Shown one piece after another: positions 8,958 to 17,684 of a stretch of DNA of 64,000 nucleotides; positions within the stretch are counted from its first letter, which is position 1; each line of letters opens with the position of its first letter. A model generated the notes under the pieces. The model saw only the letters and a list, made by a program, of their open reading frames with translations. It made no database searches and was not told where the DNA came from. This stretch comes from Chryseobacterium gilvum (GTDB lineage Bacteria > Bacteroidota > Bacteroidia > Flavobacteriales > Weeksellaceae), in contig NZ_JAOTEN010000001.1 of the NCBI RefSeq assembly GCF_025628965.1, positions 1,240,001 through 1,304,000 on the forward strand, in the 5' to 3' direction. The translations under genes were made by a program, and so were the position numbers.

Positions 8958-10628
8958 ATGAACCAACTTTTCAGAAGGAAAAACTATTCAGAAACAGATA
9001 CATCTACTCATCTTTTAAGGGTTTTAGGGGTTTGGGATATCGTATTTTTTGGTATTGCCGCTATTATCGGAGCAGGAAGTTTCAGCAGTTTGGGAGAGGC
9101 GGTTTTCCGAGGGGGTCCCGGTGTTATTTTATTATATTTAATCTGTGGTTTTGCCTGCGGTTTTACGGCATTATGCTACGCAGAATTTGCCAGCAGAATA
9201 CCTACCGCCGGCTCTGCATATACCTACGCGTACGCTAGTTTCGGAGAACTGATTGCATGGGTTATTGGATGGGCGCTGATTATGGAATATTCTTTCGGTA
9301 ACATTTATGTGGCATTTTCATGGTCAGATTATTTTACCAGCTTTCTTGAACGTCTGGGAATGCATATTCCTGATTTCCTCACCTGCAGCTATACCGAAGC
9401 CAAAAAAGCCTTCATGAGCGGTTCTGAAAATAAAGAGCTAATCAACGCCTGGAAATCGGCCCCATTGATGGGAAATCTGAAATTTATTGTGGATATTCCC
9501 GCCTTGGTGATTAACGGATTAATCACATGGCTTTGTTACGTAGGTTTAAAAGAAAGTAAAAACTTTAATAATGCATTGGTTATTCTAAAATTAGCCGCCA
9601 TTGTTCTTGTCATTTTAGTGGGTTTTGCATACATTAATACCGATAACTGGACACCGCTGAATCCTGAAACCGGAGTTACTTCATTTATGCCTAACGGATT
9701 TGCCGGGGTAATGAGTGCAGTTTCCGGGGTGTTTTTTGCATACATCGGTTTTGATGCATTAAGCGTACTTTCCGAAGAAACCAAAGACCCTCAAAAGACC
9801 TTACCGAAAGGAATGATCATTTCCCTTGTACTTTGTACCGTGATTTATATTGCATTGACATTAGTATTAACAGGAATGGTTGATTACAGAAAATTTGACG
9901 GTGTAGGTGATCCGCTTTCTTTCATATTTGAAAAAGGAAATGCCAATGTAGCCTGGATGGAGCTTATTGTTTCGTTTGTGGCGATTGTGGCAATTACCAC
10001 CGTTTTGCTGGTTTTCCAGATGGGACAGCCCAGAATCTGGTACGCGATGAGCCGCGATGGATTGATGCCTCAGAAATTCCAGAAAGTGCATCCTAAATAT
10101 AAAACACCATCTTTTGCAACGGTAGTTACCGGGATTGTAGTGGGAATCCCGATTTTATTTACCGATAAAAGTTTTATCCTTGATTTTACCAGCATCGGAA
10201 CTATTTTCGCTTTTGTGCTGGTTTGTGCTGGTGTTTTGCTGCTTCCGGCTAAAGAAAAGATCAAAGGCAGGTTTCACCTTCCGTATATCAACGGGAAGAT
10301 TATTTTCCCTGTCATTTTTATCGGTTCACTGGTCGTGTTTTATTATTTCCAGCCCGCTTTTTTTAATAATTTAATGGATTGGAAAGATCCTGATGAAGGA
10401 GAATTCCGGGCTTCAATATTCTTTTTTATAATCATTAATTTAGGATTATGTGTTTTAACTTTCATTAAAAATCTGTCTTTAATTCCGTTGATCGGTTTAA
10501 GCTCCTGCTTATATTTGCTTACCGGAATGAGCCACGAAAACTGGTTTTACTTCGGATTATGGTTTGCGGTAGGTTTGGTTATTTATTTCTGCTACGGCTA
10601 TAGAAACAGCAAGCTGAGAAAAAGTTAA
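8958..10628 (+). CDS. APC-family amino acid permease (cationic-type)
   Basis: About 556 residues, an inner-membrane amino acid/H+ symporter or exchanger of the APC superfamily, nearest in appearance to the CAT-like branch. Twelve or more hydrophobic segments are visible. The family signature in TM1 is GIAAIIGAGSFSSLGEAV, and PTAGSAYTYAYASFGELIAW marks TM3. The start at 8958 is chosen because the alternative at 8928 lies in the promoter. It is a single-gene unit: a hairpin follows at 10650. Substrate cannot be assigned from sequence. Confidence 0.85.
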   Translation: MNQLFRRKNYSETDTSTHLLRVLGVWDIVFFGIAAIIGAGSFSSLGEAVFRGGPGVILLYLICGFACGFTALCYAEFASRIPTAGSAYTYAYASFGELIAWVIGWALIMEYSFGNIYVAFSWSDYFTSFLERLGMHIPDFLTCSYTEAKKAFMSGSENKELINAWKSAPLMGNLKFIVDIPALVINGLITWLCYVGLKESKNFNNALVILKLAAIVLVILVGFAYINTDNWTPLNPETGVTSFMPNGFAGVMSAVSGVFFAYIGFDALSVLSEETKDPQKTLPKGMIISLVLCTVIYIALTLVLTGMVDYRKFDGVGDPLSFIFEKGNANVAWMELIVSFVAIVAITTVLLVFQMGQPRIWYAMSRDGLMPQKFQKVHPKYKTPSFATVVTGIVVGIPILFTDKSFILDFTSIGTIFAFVLVCAGVLLLPAKEKIKGRFHLPYINGKIIFPVIFIGSLVVFYYFQPAFFNNLMDWKDPDEGEFRASIFFFIIINLGLCVLTFIKNLSLIPLIGLSSCLYLLTGMSHENWFYFGLWFAVGLVIYFCYGYRNSKLRKS

Positions 10629-10649
10629 AATTTATATCTATACAATAAC

Positions 10650-10682
10650 AAGAGCATCATCATAACGATCATGCTCTTTTTT
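10650..10682 (+). terminator. Terminator after the APC permease
   Basis: AAGAGCAT pairs with ATGCTCTT around a 13-base loop, followed by TTTT. Confidence 0.65.
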
Positions 10683-10739
10683 ATTCACTTATTTTAAATG
10701 GCTAAATTATTGTATGATTTACGTGTTAAAACAATTGCC

Positions 10740-11072
10740 ATGTCTGAAAAAATACAAACTTATAAGGAATTTTATGCTTTTTATCTCAATGAACACCGGA
10801 AATTAGGGACGCGTATTTTCCATTTTCTCGGGATTCTGTTTGTTTTTATCATAATCGGATATGTGATTTATTCTGGTAAAGAACGATTCTTATGGTATAT
10901 TCCTATCCTTGGGTACGGCTTTGCGTGGCTGAGTCATGCTTTTATTGAAAGAAACAAACCGGCTACATTTAAATATCCGCTCTGGTCACTAAGATCAGAT
11001 TTCAAACTGTTTTTTGAATTACTGATCGGCAAACAGAAGTTTAAAGTCAATCAGCCTAAAATTGAAGAATAA
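10740..11072 (+). CDS. Mpo1-like (DUF962) membrane protein
   Basis: 110 residues from the ATG at 10740 (an ATG 42 bases upstream is in frame but gives an unusual N-terminus). The opening FYLNEHRKLGTRIFHFLG is the His-bearing signature of the DUF962/Mpo1 family, followed by two or three membrane segments and a second His in WLSHAFIERNKPATF. Yeast Mpo1 is an Fe-dependent dioxygenase that shortens 2-hydroxy fatty acids by one carbon; conserved His residues fit metal binding. Bacterial function is by analogy only. A bidirectional terminator separates it from the convergent SPFH gene. Confidence 0.8.
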   Translation: MSEKIQTYKEFYAFYLNEHRKLGTRIFHFLGILFVFIIIGYVIYSGKERFLWYIPILGYGFAWLSHAFIERNKPATFKYPLWSLRSDFKLFFELLIGKQKFKVNQPKIEE

Positions 11073-11100
11073 AAAACCTTTCAGTCTTGAAAGGTTTTTT
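11071..11100. terminator. Bidirectional terminator
   Basis: Perfect 13-bp stem AAAAAACCTTTCA/TGAAAGGTTTTTT with loop GTCT between the convergent Mpo1-like and SPFH genes; T-runs occur on both strands. Confidence 0.85.
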
Positions 11101-11105
11101 TTATT

Positions 11106-12038
11106 TTAATGCTGATGATTTTTCGGGGGTTCCGGTAATTGTGCTTTATTGGCTTCATCCATTTTCTGCGTTGCAGCCATAGAAACAACCAGTTCATTCA
11201 GCATAGAGCTTGCCGCTTGTGGCGAATTAGGCAATAATACCAAATTACTTCTGTTATTGGCTCCGATGGAATGTAAAGTATCATAATGCTGCGTCACTAC
11301 AATTAATGCCGAAGCTTCTTGTGCATTGATTCCTGCAGCATTTAGCATTTTCACAGATTCTTCAAGACCTTTTGCAATCTCTCTTCTCTGATCGGCAATC
11401 CCCTGTCCTTGTAGCTTTTTAGATTCAGCCTCAGCTTTTGCAACCGCAACAATTCTTATTCTTTGAGCTTCAGATTCGTACTCTGCAGCAGTTTTTTCCC
11501 GTTCTGCGGCATTGATCCTGTTCATCGCATGCTTCACCTGCTCATCAGGATCAATATCAGTTACTAAAGCCTTAATAATATCATAACCATAACTTTGCAT
11601 TGCTTCTTGAAGTTCACTTTTTACAGCCACAGCAATATCATCTTTTCTCACGAAAACATCATCCAATTTTGTTTTAGGAACTTCTGCACGTACAACATCA
11701 AACACATAAGAAGTAATCTGATTTTCAGGATTTTCCAAACGGTAATAGGCGTCTTTCACATTTTCACGGATCACCTGATACTGAACGGAAACTTTCATTT
11801 TAATAAAAACGTTGTCCAGCGTTTTGGTATCGATAATCACATCCAGCTGTTGAATCCTGAGATTCAGGCGCTTGGAAATCTGATCCAGAAACGGGAGTTT
11901 CAAATGAAGACCGGCGTGGCTCACTTTTAAAAATTTACCCAATCGTTCTACAACCGCCGCAGATTCCTGCTTTACCGTAAAAAAAGAGGCGAATAATGTT
12001 ATAAGTCCGAAAAAGACTAGAATACCTAAATAAATCAT
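11106..12038 (-). CDS. SPFH/Band 7 (stomatin-like, QmcA type) protein
   Basis: 310 residues. One N-terminal membrane segment (about 2-20) is followed by the band 7 domain (ESAAVVERLGKF through VKHAMNRINAAEREK) and an Ala/Glu-rich coiled coil (185-235). The C-terminal segment after 260 is variable. Proteins of this family form oligomeric scaffolds at the inner membrane and influence membrane protease activity. No NfeD partner gene is adjacent, so it is a stand-alone slipin/QmcA-type member. The ATG at 12038 starts directly at the hydrophobic anchor. Confidence 0.85.
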   Translation of the reverse strand: MIYLGILVFFGLITLFASFFTVKQESAAVVERLGKFLKVSHAGLHLKLPFLDQISKRLNLRIQQLDVIIDTKTLDNVFIKMKVSVQYQVIRENVKDAYYRLENPENQITSYVFDVVRAEVPKTKLDDVFVRKDDIAVAVKSELQEAMQSYGYDIIKALVTDIDPDEQVKHAMNRINAAEREKTAAEYESEAQRIRIVAVAKAEAESKKLQGQGIADQRREIAKGLEESVKMLNAAGINAQEASALIVVTQHYDTLHSIGANNRSNLVLLPNSPQAASSMLNELVVSMAATQKMDEANKAQLPEPPKNHQH

Positions 12039-12103
12039 ATGGTTTTTATTAATTGCGGATAAGATACATATTTATAATGATCCCGTAAAATAAAATGCAA
12101 AAT

Positions 12104-13462
12104 TTACATCGTCATCCCGATATCAATTCCCTTTATTTTCCGGTAGAGATCGGTGGCAAAATTATCGGTCATTCCTGAGACAAAATCTATCACGCCCAAC
12201 ACTTTCTGGTAATCGCTTCCGTTATCATAAACAAACTGTTTCGGCAGCAGCTTCAGAGCCATTTTATCATAGGAACGTATTTTGTTGCCGGGTTTCAGAA
12301 TAGACGGAATAAAATGATCCAGCAATTCATACATGACATTATAGCCTGCATTTTCAATTTCTACCACGGCTCTGTGATTATAAATTTTTTCGATGGAAAA
12401 ACTTTCGATGTCCTGCAGCGTTTTATTTTCAGATTTATAAATATCCAGGAGCGCCTTATCCAGAGTTCCTGCCAGTATTTTCTCAAAATTCTGCCGGTAA
12501 ATTTCTAGAGCCTTGTTGATCAGAGCATTAATGACTTTAGCCCGCAAATAGGAAATCCTTTCATTATCATTGGAAATGGCAGAAAGCTTGTCTTTTACCC
12601 TTTTAATATCACTGGATTCTGATTGTACGAGCTCAAAAAACAGATTTTCACAGTCGGCTGTAGATACGATTCCCAACCGGTGCGCGTCTTCCATATCAAT
12701 AATATTATAGCAGATATCATCTGCGGCTTCTACCAGCCAGACGAAAGGATGCCTTTTAAATATATGGGGATCACTGCTTTCGGAAATCATTCCGGTGGCA
12801 TTTGCGATCTCGAGAAACACCTCTTTTTCATTCTGAAAAAAACCGAATTTTTTTCTGTGGAGAATTCCTTTTTGCTTCGCGATAGCTTCACACGGATATT
12901 TGGCGATACTGGCCAATGTGGCAAAGGTAAGCTGGGATCCGCCGTCATCTTTCCCCTGCTGTTTATGGGCTAAAACGCGGATCGCATTGGCATTTCCTTC
13001 AAAGTTAATCAGATCGGCCCATTCTTTTTCCGAGAATTTAGATTTGATTTCGTTTTCGTTTTTTTCAAAATAGCTTGCAATGGCATCTTCACCGGAATGT
13101 CCGAATGCAGGATTTCCGACATCGTGGCAAAGGCACGCCGCAGCAATGACATTTCCTAAATTATGCAGATAGAAAGTTTTGGAATCCTCTGTGAGGTCAC
13201 TTTGATAATTTTCAGCAATAAACTCACCAATAATGCTTCCCAGGCTTCTTCCTACAGAAGAAACTTCAAGAGAATGCGTCAACCGGTTATGCACAAAAAC
13301 GCTTCCGGGAAGCGGGAAAACCTGGGTTTTATTCTGCAGCCTCCGGAATGCAGAAGAAAAGATAATCCGGTCAAAATCTCTCTGGAAATCTGTACGTGAG
13401 GCTTTGGTATGCGGGTTATTTCCTGTTCGCTGATTGGTGAAAATCTGATTTACATGCATCAT
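12104..13462 (-). CDS. dgt: Deoxyguanosinetriphosphate triphosphohydrolase
   Basis: 452 residues, cutting dGTP to deoxyguanosine and triphosphate. The HD-domain metal ligands are visible: H63 in NRLTHSLEV, H113-D114 in CLCHDVGNPAFGHSG and H122. The N-terminal SRTDFQRDFDRIIFSSAFRR motif is characteristic of dNTPases. Length agrees with the non-E. coli type (about 440-460). A TAnnTTTG element on the minus strand (13468-13475) ends five bases before the start codon, so the transcript may be leaderless. Met1-Met2 are adjacent and either may be used. Confidence 0.92.
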   Translation of the reverse strand: MMHVNQIFTNQRTGNNPHTKASRTDFQRDFDRIIFSSAFRRLQNKTQVFPLPGSVFVHNRLTHSLEVSSVGRSLGSIIGEFIAENYQSDLTEDSKTFYLHNLGNVIAAACLCHDVGNPAFGHSGEDAIASYFEKNENEIKSKFSEKEWADLINFEGNANAIRVLAHKQQGKDDGGSQLTFATLASIAKYPCEAIAKQKGILHRKKFGFFQNEKEVFLEIANATGMISESSDPHIFKRHPFVWLVEAADDICYNIIDMEDAHRLGIVSTADCENLFFELVQSESSDIKRVKDKLSAISNDNERISYLRAKVINALINKALEIYRQNFEKILAGTLDKALLDIYKSENKTLQDIESFSIEKIYNHRAVVEIENAGYNVMYELLDHFIPSILKPGNKIRSYDKMALKLLPKQFVYDNGSDYQKVLGVIDFVSGMTDNFATDLYRKIKGIDIGMTM

Positions 13463-13467
13463 TTTTC

Positions 13468-13475
13468 AAAATTAA
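13468..13475 (-). promoter_or_regulatory. -7 promoter element of dgt
   Basis: Minus strand TAATTTTG, exact TAnnTTTG, immediately before the dgt start codon. Confidence 0.45.
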
Positions 13476-13598
13476 TTCAAATTTTAGTTTTAACCGATAC
13501 ATCGCTCTTTTTTATTCCAACTTTTTACATTTCCAGATTAAAAAATACAATCCTCAGGGAAAGGAATAATATTTGAGGATGATAAAGAAAATTATACT

Positions 13599-14333
13599 AT
13601 GCCTGAAGGACCTACCATCGTATTAATGAAAGAAGACCTGCAAAAATTTGAGGGTGAAAAAGTGTTGGAAGTCGGCGGCAATATCATTACCGATACTGCT
13701 GAAATAAAAGGAAAAAAATTACTGGAGATCAGAACGTTCGGAAAGCAGACCTACCTGGTTTTTGAAAACATCAGCATCAGAATACATTTGCTGATGTTTG
13801 GATCGTACAGCCTGGAAGAAAGAAAAGATATGCATAAAAACCTTCGGTTGTCACTTACTTTTAAAAATGGAGGAATGTATTTTTACACCTGTTCCGTAAA
13901 GCTTGTAGATCCTGAATTTTTATTGACAATAGATTGGGAAGCCGATGTCATGAGCGACAAATGGAAACCTGAAAAAACCGGGGAAAAACTAAAAAAACTA
14001 CCGAAGATGATGGTTTGTGATGCATTGATGGATCAGGATCTTTTTTCGGGTGTCGGCAACATCATTAAAAATGAAGCGCTGTTCCGGATCGGTATGCATC
14101 CTGAAAGTGTGATCGGAAATATACCGGCAAAAAAACTGGATGAACTGATTGACGAAGCAAGAAACTACAGTTTTGACTTTAAGAAATGGAAAAAAGCCAA
14201 TGTGCTGAAACGAAACTGGCAAATCTACCATCAGAAAAACTGTCCGAAATGTGGCGAAGAAATTTTGAAGAAAGAAACCGGTCACAGCAAACGCACCAGT
14301 TTCTACTGCGAAAACGATCAGAAACTATATTAA
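13599..14333 (+). CDS. Fpg/Nei-family DNA glycosylase (endonuclease VIII-like)
   Basis: 244 residues of the formamidopyrimidine-DNA glycosylase/endonuclease VIII family, which excises oxidised bases and nicks the strand. MPEGPT carries the catalytic Pro2 and Glu3; Lys at GKQTYLVF is the usual beta-strand lysine; the helix-two-turn-helix is DQDLFSGVGNIIKNEALFRI. The C-terminal zinc finger is C215-x2-C218-x18-C237-x2-D240: the fourth ligand is Asp instead of Cys. It is divergently placed from dgt, with 136 bases between, and followed by its own terminator. Confidence 0.88.
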   Translation: MPEGPTIVLMKEDLQKFEGEKVLEVGGNIITDTAEIKGKKLLEIRTFGKQTYLVFENISIRIHLLMFGSYSLEERKDMHKNLRLSLTFKNGGMYFYTCSVKLVDPEFLLTIDWEADVMSDKWKPEKTGEKLKKLPKMMVCDALMDQDLFSGVGNIIKNEALFRIGMHPESVIGNIPAKKLDELIDEARNYSFDFKKWKKANVLKRNWQIYHQKNCPKCGEEILKKETGHSKRTSFYCENDQKLY

Positions 14334-14361
14334 AAGTCTCTCACCGGGAATTTTTTAAATG

Positions 14362-14392
14362 AAAAAAGCATCAAGAAGATTGGTGCTTTTTT
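14362..14392 (+). terminator. Terminator after the Fpg/Nei-like gene
   Basis: 13-bp stem AAAAAAGCATCAA/TTGGTGCTTTTTT with one G-T pair and loop GAAGA, ending in T. Confidence 0.8.
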
Positions 14393-14600
14393 GCTTTTTA
14401 AGATTCATGAAATATATTTTGCCATTGTCAAATCTTAAACAGGAAATATGAAAACATTAACAAATTGATAATTTTTTACGAATAGAATAATGTATCTGTC
14501 GATCATTTTTGAAATCCTACGGCAAATAATCAAATCAAAAACTAGTGTAAATATGAACTAAACGTGTATAAAACCCTGATATACATCATATATATTTAAT

Positions 14601-14630
14601 TTGACCGTCTCAATAAAACGTGTATTTTTG
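14601..14630 (+). promoter_or_regulatory. Textbook Bacteroidota promoter of the small transcript
   Basis: TTG at 14601-14603, exactly 19 bases, then TATTTTTG at 14623-14630. Both elements and the spacing match the housekeeping sigma consensus. The start of transcription is expected near 14637, about 42 bases before the small ORF. Confidence 0.8.
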
Positions 14631-14678
14631 CATTATAGAATTCACAACAATAAACCAAATAATTAAAAATTTAATAAT

Positions 14679-14759
14679 ATGATCACAATCGTCGGAATCG
14701 CAACATGCGCAGTTTTAGTTTCATCTTACATCGCAACGGTAAAAAGAGAAAACAACTAA
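14679..14759 (+). CDS. 26-residue hydrophobic peptide
   Basis: The frame reads MITIVGIATCAVLVSSYIAT followed by VKRENN and a TAA stop. Residues 2-20 form a single short membrane segment; the C-terminus is charged. The ATG follows an A/T-rich leader (AATTAAAAATTTAATAAT) typical of translated Bacteroidota leaders. It sits inside a self-contained unit: strong promoter at 14601, three hairpins behind, terminator at 14847. Its shape resembles small membrane peptides and type I toxins, but no family is recognised. It could also be a chance frame in a small RNA. Confidence 0.5.
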   Translation: MITIVGIATCAVLVSSYIATVKRENN

Positions 14760-14846
14760 TATAATCTGCAATCCAGCAGATATGAGTACCGATCAGTTGT
14801 ATGACTGATCCTTACCTTTATTCATGTTTAATTTTAATATATTGTC

Positions 14847-14873
14847 GTCGGACCTTCGGGTTCGACTTTTTTT
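14847..14873 (+). terminator. Terminator with UUCG tetraloop
   Basis: Stem GTCGGACC/GGTTCGAC (one G-T pair) closed by TTCG and followed by seven T; a very stable terminator ending the small transcript. Confidence 0.9.
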
Positions 14874-15078
14874 GTTTTGTAAATACTAAAATAAAGAAAC
14901 ATTTTCTTAGCAGAATATTAAGAAATCTCCTGTAACTGCTATCGTTTTAAAATACCATTTTGAGTTGCATGACGGCTTGATACAGTCGTTGAAAAATTTT
15001 ACTTTTTTTCATTTGAGTTTGAAATAAAATTGGCTTTGATTTTATATTTAATTATTTTAGCATAATTAGTTTGGATTT

Positions 15079-15672
15079 ATGCAATGCACTATCCGAAAGT
15101 TTTTAAGTAATTTAAATCACATCGCCTTGAAAAAAAAATTAGAAAAATCAAAAGCAACAGTCGTAACATTAATACTCCCTATTTTGATGTATTTGCTATA
15201 TAAATCTTTAGGAACTTTATCAAACTTTGAGTTTTATCTCTATTTAGCATTTTTTTATTATTTTATATTAATGTCTGTAATGTCTTTAATAATTGAATTT
15301 TTCGAGAAAATTTATGTAGTGAATGAAGAGAAACCAAAATATCATTTAATTTCAGAAGTTTTGAAGTTTATTTTTTTAATTTCAATTTTATTTTCTACTA
15401 ATTATTGGATTATAAATGATAATAACAGCTCTAATTTTTTGAATGTAACAAAAGGAAATAAATTTGAGATTTTCCTTGACTTTTTCTTTTATTCTTTAAC
15501 TACTTTTATAATGAATAATTCTAGTGAAATAAAGCCAAACACGATAATTGCAAAAGCAGTTGTATTAACACAAATAATAGCTTCATTTACTACATTAGTT
15601 CTTTTTTTATCACAACACAAAGAATTTGGAAACATTATTAAACAAATAGAAGATAGAATAAATAGAAAATGA
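15079..15672 (+). CDS. Unrecognised polytopic membrane protein
   Basis: 197 residues with four or five hydrophobic helices at about 28-46, 52-77, 97-117, 133-150 and 163-185, a Lys-rich N-terminus (LKKKLEKSK) and a short charged C-terminal tail. I do not recognise the family. The coding sequence is strongly AT-rich compared with the genes before 14.4 kb, which together with the next gene suggests acquired DNA. A near-match promoter element (TTAGTTTG, 15066-15073) stands right before the ATG. The gene lies 151 bases upstream of the HEPN-motif protein on the same strand, so it could be the membrane partner in a two-gene unit, but the gap leaves this open. Confidence 0.7.
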   Translation: MQCTIRKFLSNLNHIALKKKLEKSKATVVTLILPILMYLLYKSLGTLSNFEFYLYLAFFYYFILMSVMSLIIEFFEKIYVVNEEKPKYHLISEVLKFIFLISILFSTNYWIINDNNSSNFLNVTKGNKFEIFLDFFFYSLTTFIMNNSSEIKPNTIIAKAVVLTQIIASFTTLVLFLSQHKEFGNIIKQIEDRINRK

Positions 15673-15823
15673 AAACTGCATATAAGATTATATTAACATC
15701 TGCTGTGAAAAGTGAAAAATTGAAAAGTATTTGCTACGCTTGTTCTTATTAACTTCATGTTTTTCTAGTTCTCACTAGCCAATACCTTTTTTCTTAATTG
15801 TAATTTTATAGAAACTGGAAGAA

Positions 15824-17242
15824 ATGGAAAAAATTTCCGAAGCAAGATTAGATCTTAATTCAAACTTAGTAATTAATTTAGATTATCCAAAGTTGAGAAC
15901 TGATAATGGACTTGTTTTAGTTGATTGCTATATAATAAATAAAAATCATGATTTTGAAAACGATCAATTATATTTTAATCAATTAAATAGCGAACTAGAG
16001 GAAGGATCATTTGAAATACATGCAATTTCAAAATACGGTAGTAAAATGGTATTTCATAATATGTATCTAAAATCATCAACTTTTCCAAGTTTCGAATTCA
16101 CATTTATTTGTTTAGATCATTATTCTGAATATATTTTTTGTGAAACTAATATTAAACCTGGTGCTCTTTATATAAACTCAATAATAGTAGAAGGTCTAAA
16201 TTTAAAATTCAATAAATCTTCTACAATCAAGAGAGAAAGAATAATGTTTGGAATTGATAATTCAAGTACCCTATCTTTCCAACTTGATAATACTGAAGTT
16301 AATTTTCAATATTTTAATTTAAAAAGAAAACGATTTTATAATTTTAACATTGGATTAATTGAAAATACAGAAGATTCCAACTCTATAGTGCTTAAATTCT
16401 TTGGTGAAAATCTTTTACCTTATAGTGTTTATAAAATTGTGCGATTATCAATAAAATTTTTCCTCTCCTATATTGCTGGGAATAATATTATCATTAGAAC
16501 AGAATCATTAACCAGGGATCATTATCAATATATTACCAAACAATATTCTTTAGAAAATTTGACAGAAATATATCAAAATGAATTTTTGCCAATATATGAT
16601 GTTCATTTTAGACATAAAAATCTTTTGCAAGACTACATAGACACATTTCCAACATATCTTTATTTGGATAAATTGATTAATTTAAGCGAGGTGGTATATC
16701 TAATTAACCAATCAAAGAAAGTAAATATTGAAAGTGGTTTTTTTATCTTGTTAATTGCAATTGAAAAGTTGTCATATAATTTAATTAATTCGAAACTCAT
16801 TTCGCTTACTAATAATTTTGTAATAGACAATGAATTGTTCAAATCTTCCAAACTAAAATTAATCCAAAAATTTAAAGAGGTTTTTGAAGATCAAATTTCA
16901 AATAAAGAGTTTGAAATATTTAAAAGTAAAATCAATAATTTAAATACAAAAGGGAAAACAGATAATAAAATTGATTTATTATTAGACTATGCTGAAATAG
17001 AAAAAAGTGATGATGTGAACCTACTATTCCCTATTCTAAGAAATATAGCTATTCACGAAGGGCAAATCACTACAACTACAAATGATGAATACAAAAATTT
17101 TAATTCTTTATGTAATTTAATTAATACAATAATTTGTAATCTTATTCAGTATAAAGGTTTAAGATTTATAGAAAGGAAAAATCAGACAAATTATATTGCA
17201 AAAAAAGAAAGGTATAAAGTAGATTATAGAAATTATAGCTAA
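15824..17242 (+). CDS. HEPN-motif protein, ApeA-like architecture
   Basis: 472 residues, AT-rich coding. The N-terminal half (1-200) looks beta-rich and has no motif I know; the C-terminal third is helical and ends in PILRNIAIHEGQ, where R406-N407-x3-H411 matches the R-x4-6-H active-site motif of HEPN ribonucleases. This order, a beta N-terminal domain followed by a C-terminal HEPN domain with RN-x3-H, is that of ApeA-type anti-phage proteins and of other uncharacterised HEPN proteins. Predicted role: RNA cleavage upon infection or stress. Assignment rests on motif and layout, not on overall similarity. No antitoxin (MNT-type) gene is adjacent. Confidence 0.55.
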   Translation: MEKISEARLDLNSNLVINLDYPKLRTDNGLVLVDCYIINKNHDFENDQLYFNQLNSELEEGSFEIHAISKYGSKMVFHNMYLKSSTFPSFEFTFICLDHYSEYIFCETNIKPGALYINSIIVEGLNLKFNKSSTIKRERIMFGIDNSSTLSFQLDNTEVNFQYFNLKRKRFYNFNIGLIENTEDSNSIVLKFFGENLLPYSVYKIVRLSIKFFLSYIAGNNIIIRTESLTRDHYQYITKQYSLENLTEIYQNEFLPIYDVHFRHKNLLQDYIDTFPTYLYLDKLINLSEVVYLINQSKKVNIESGFFILLIAIEKLSYNLINSKLISLTNNFVIDNELFKSSKLKLIQKFKEVFEDQISNKEFEIFKSKINNLNTKGKTDNKIDLLLDYAEIEKSDDVNLLFPILRNIAIHEGQITTTTNDEYKNFNSLCNLINTIICNLIQYKGLRFIERKNQTNYIAKKERYKVDYRNYS

Positions 17243-17544
17243 TACCGCTCATATACGAATCCTTTCGTGTAGCAGAATAAATCAATTAATAAACAAAACT
17301 TCGCCCTCCGCGAGGTTTCCCCATTAAAAAACACCCCAATCCCCTAAAATTCAAAAATATTTTTATATTTGTTGAAGAAAAAACAAAATGATGATCTCTA
17401 CAACACACCCGCAGTGCATGCATACGTTTCCTACAAATCCCAATCAGGCATTCCATTCAACGTTACAAAACAGATCGCAAAGACGGTAAAGCACTCCGTA
17501 TGACCCTCAAAGTAGTTGGGTAACTGCCTTAACCGCTTAGAAAC
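17243..17544. other. Non-coding lead-in to the 21-bp array
   Basis: Holds TATATTTG at 17364-17371, an exact -7 element without a TTG at the right distance, then an ATG at 17388 opening a 33-codon frame that stops at 17489. The frame has no recognisable features and may be a decayed remnant. CACTCCGTA at 17492-17500 is an outlying copy of the downstream repeat, in phase by 63 bases. The likely transcript would run into the helical protein at 17794. Confidence 0.35.
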
Positions 17545-17684
17545 AGCATTCAGGCATTCCGTTGAGCGCATCAACCACTCCGTGAAGACGTTTAAGCATT
17601 CCGTTACGGCAATCAACCATTCCGTTGAAGCAATCAACCACTCCGTTGAAGCAATCAACCACTCCGTGAAGGCAATCAAGTACA
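17545..17684 (+). repeat. 21-bp tandem repeat array (heptad-coding)
   Basis: Six to seven units with the core CCGT at 17559, 17580, 17601, 17622, 17643 and 17664, a strict period of 21. A unit reads GCAATCAACCACTCCGTTGA with small changes. Read on the plus strand it encodes AINHSVE heptads (a frame of 85 codons from a TTG at 17516 to 17773); the minus strand is also open and reads TEWLIAS-type heptads. Because the period is a multiple of three, both open frames follow from the repeat itself, so protein status is uncertain. Confidence 0.8.

Larger units (their letters stand above)
14637..14873 (+). ncRNA. Predicted ~235-base structured transcript
   Basis: Bounded by the consensus promoter (14601-14630) and a strong terminator (14847-14873). 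Besides the 26-codon frame it holds two perfect hairpins: ATCTGC/GCAGAT (14764-14781) and GATCAGT/ACTGATC (14791-14810). The 3' part does not encode anything, so the unit may be an sRNA, an mRNA with a structured tail, or both. The 5' end is inferred from the promoter position. Confidence 0.5.

Noticed and set aside
17545..17684. CRISPR-like array
   Set aside because: The 21-bp units are contiguous without unique spacers and no cas gene is near.
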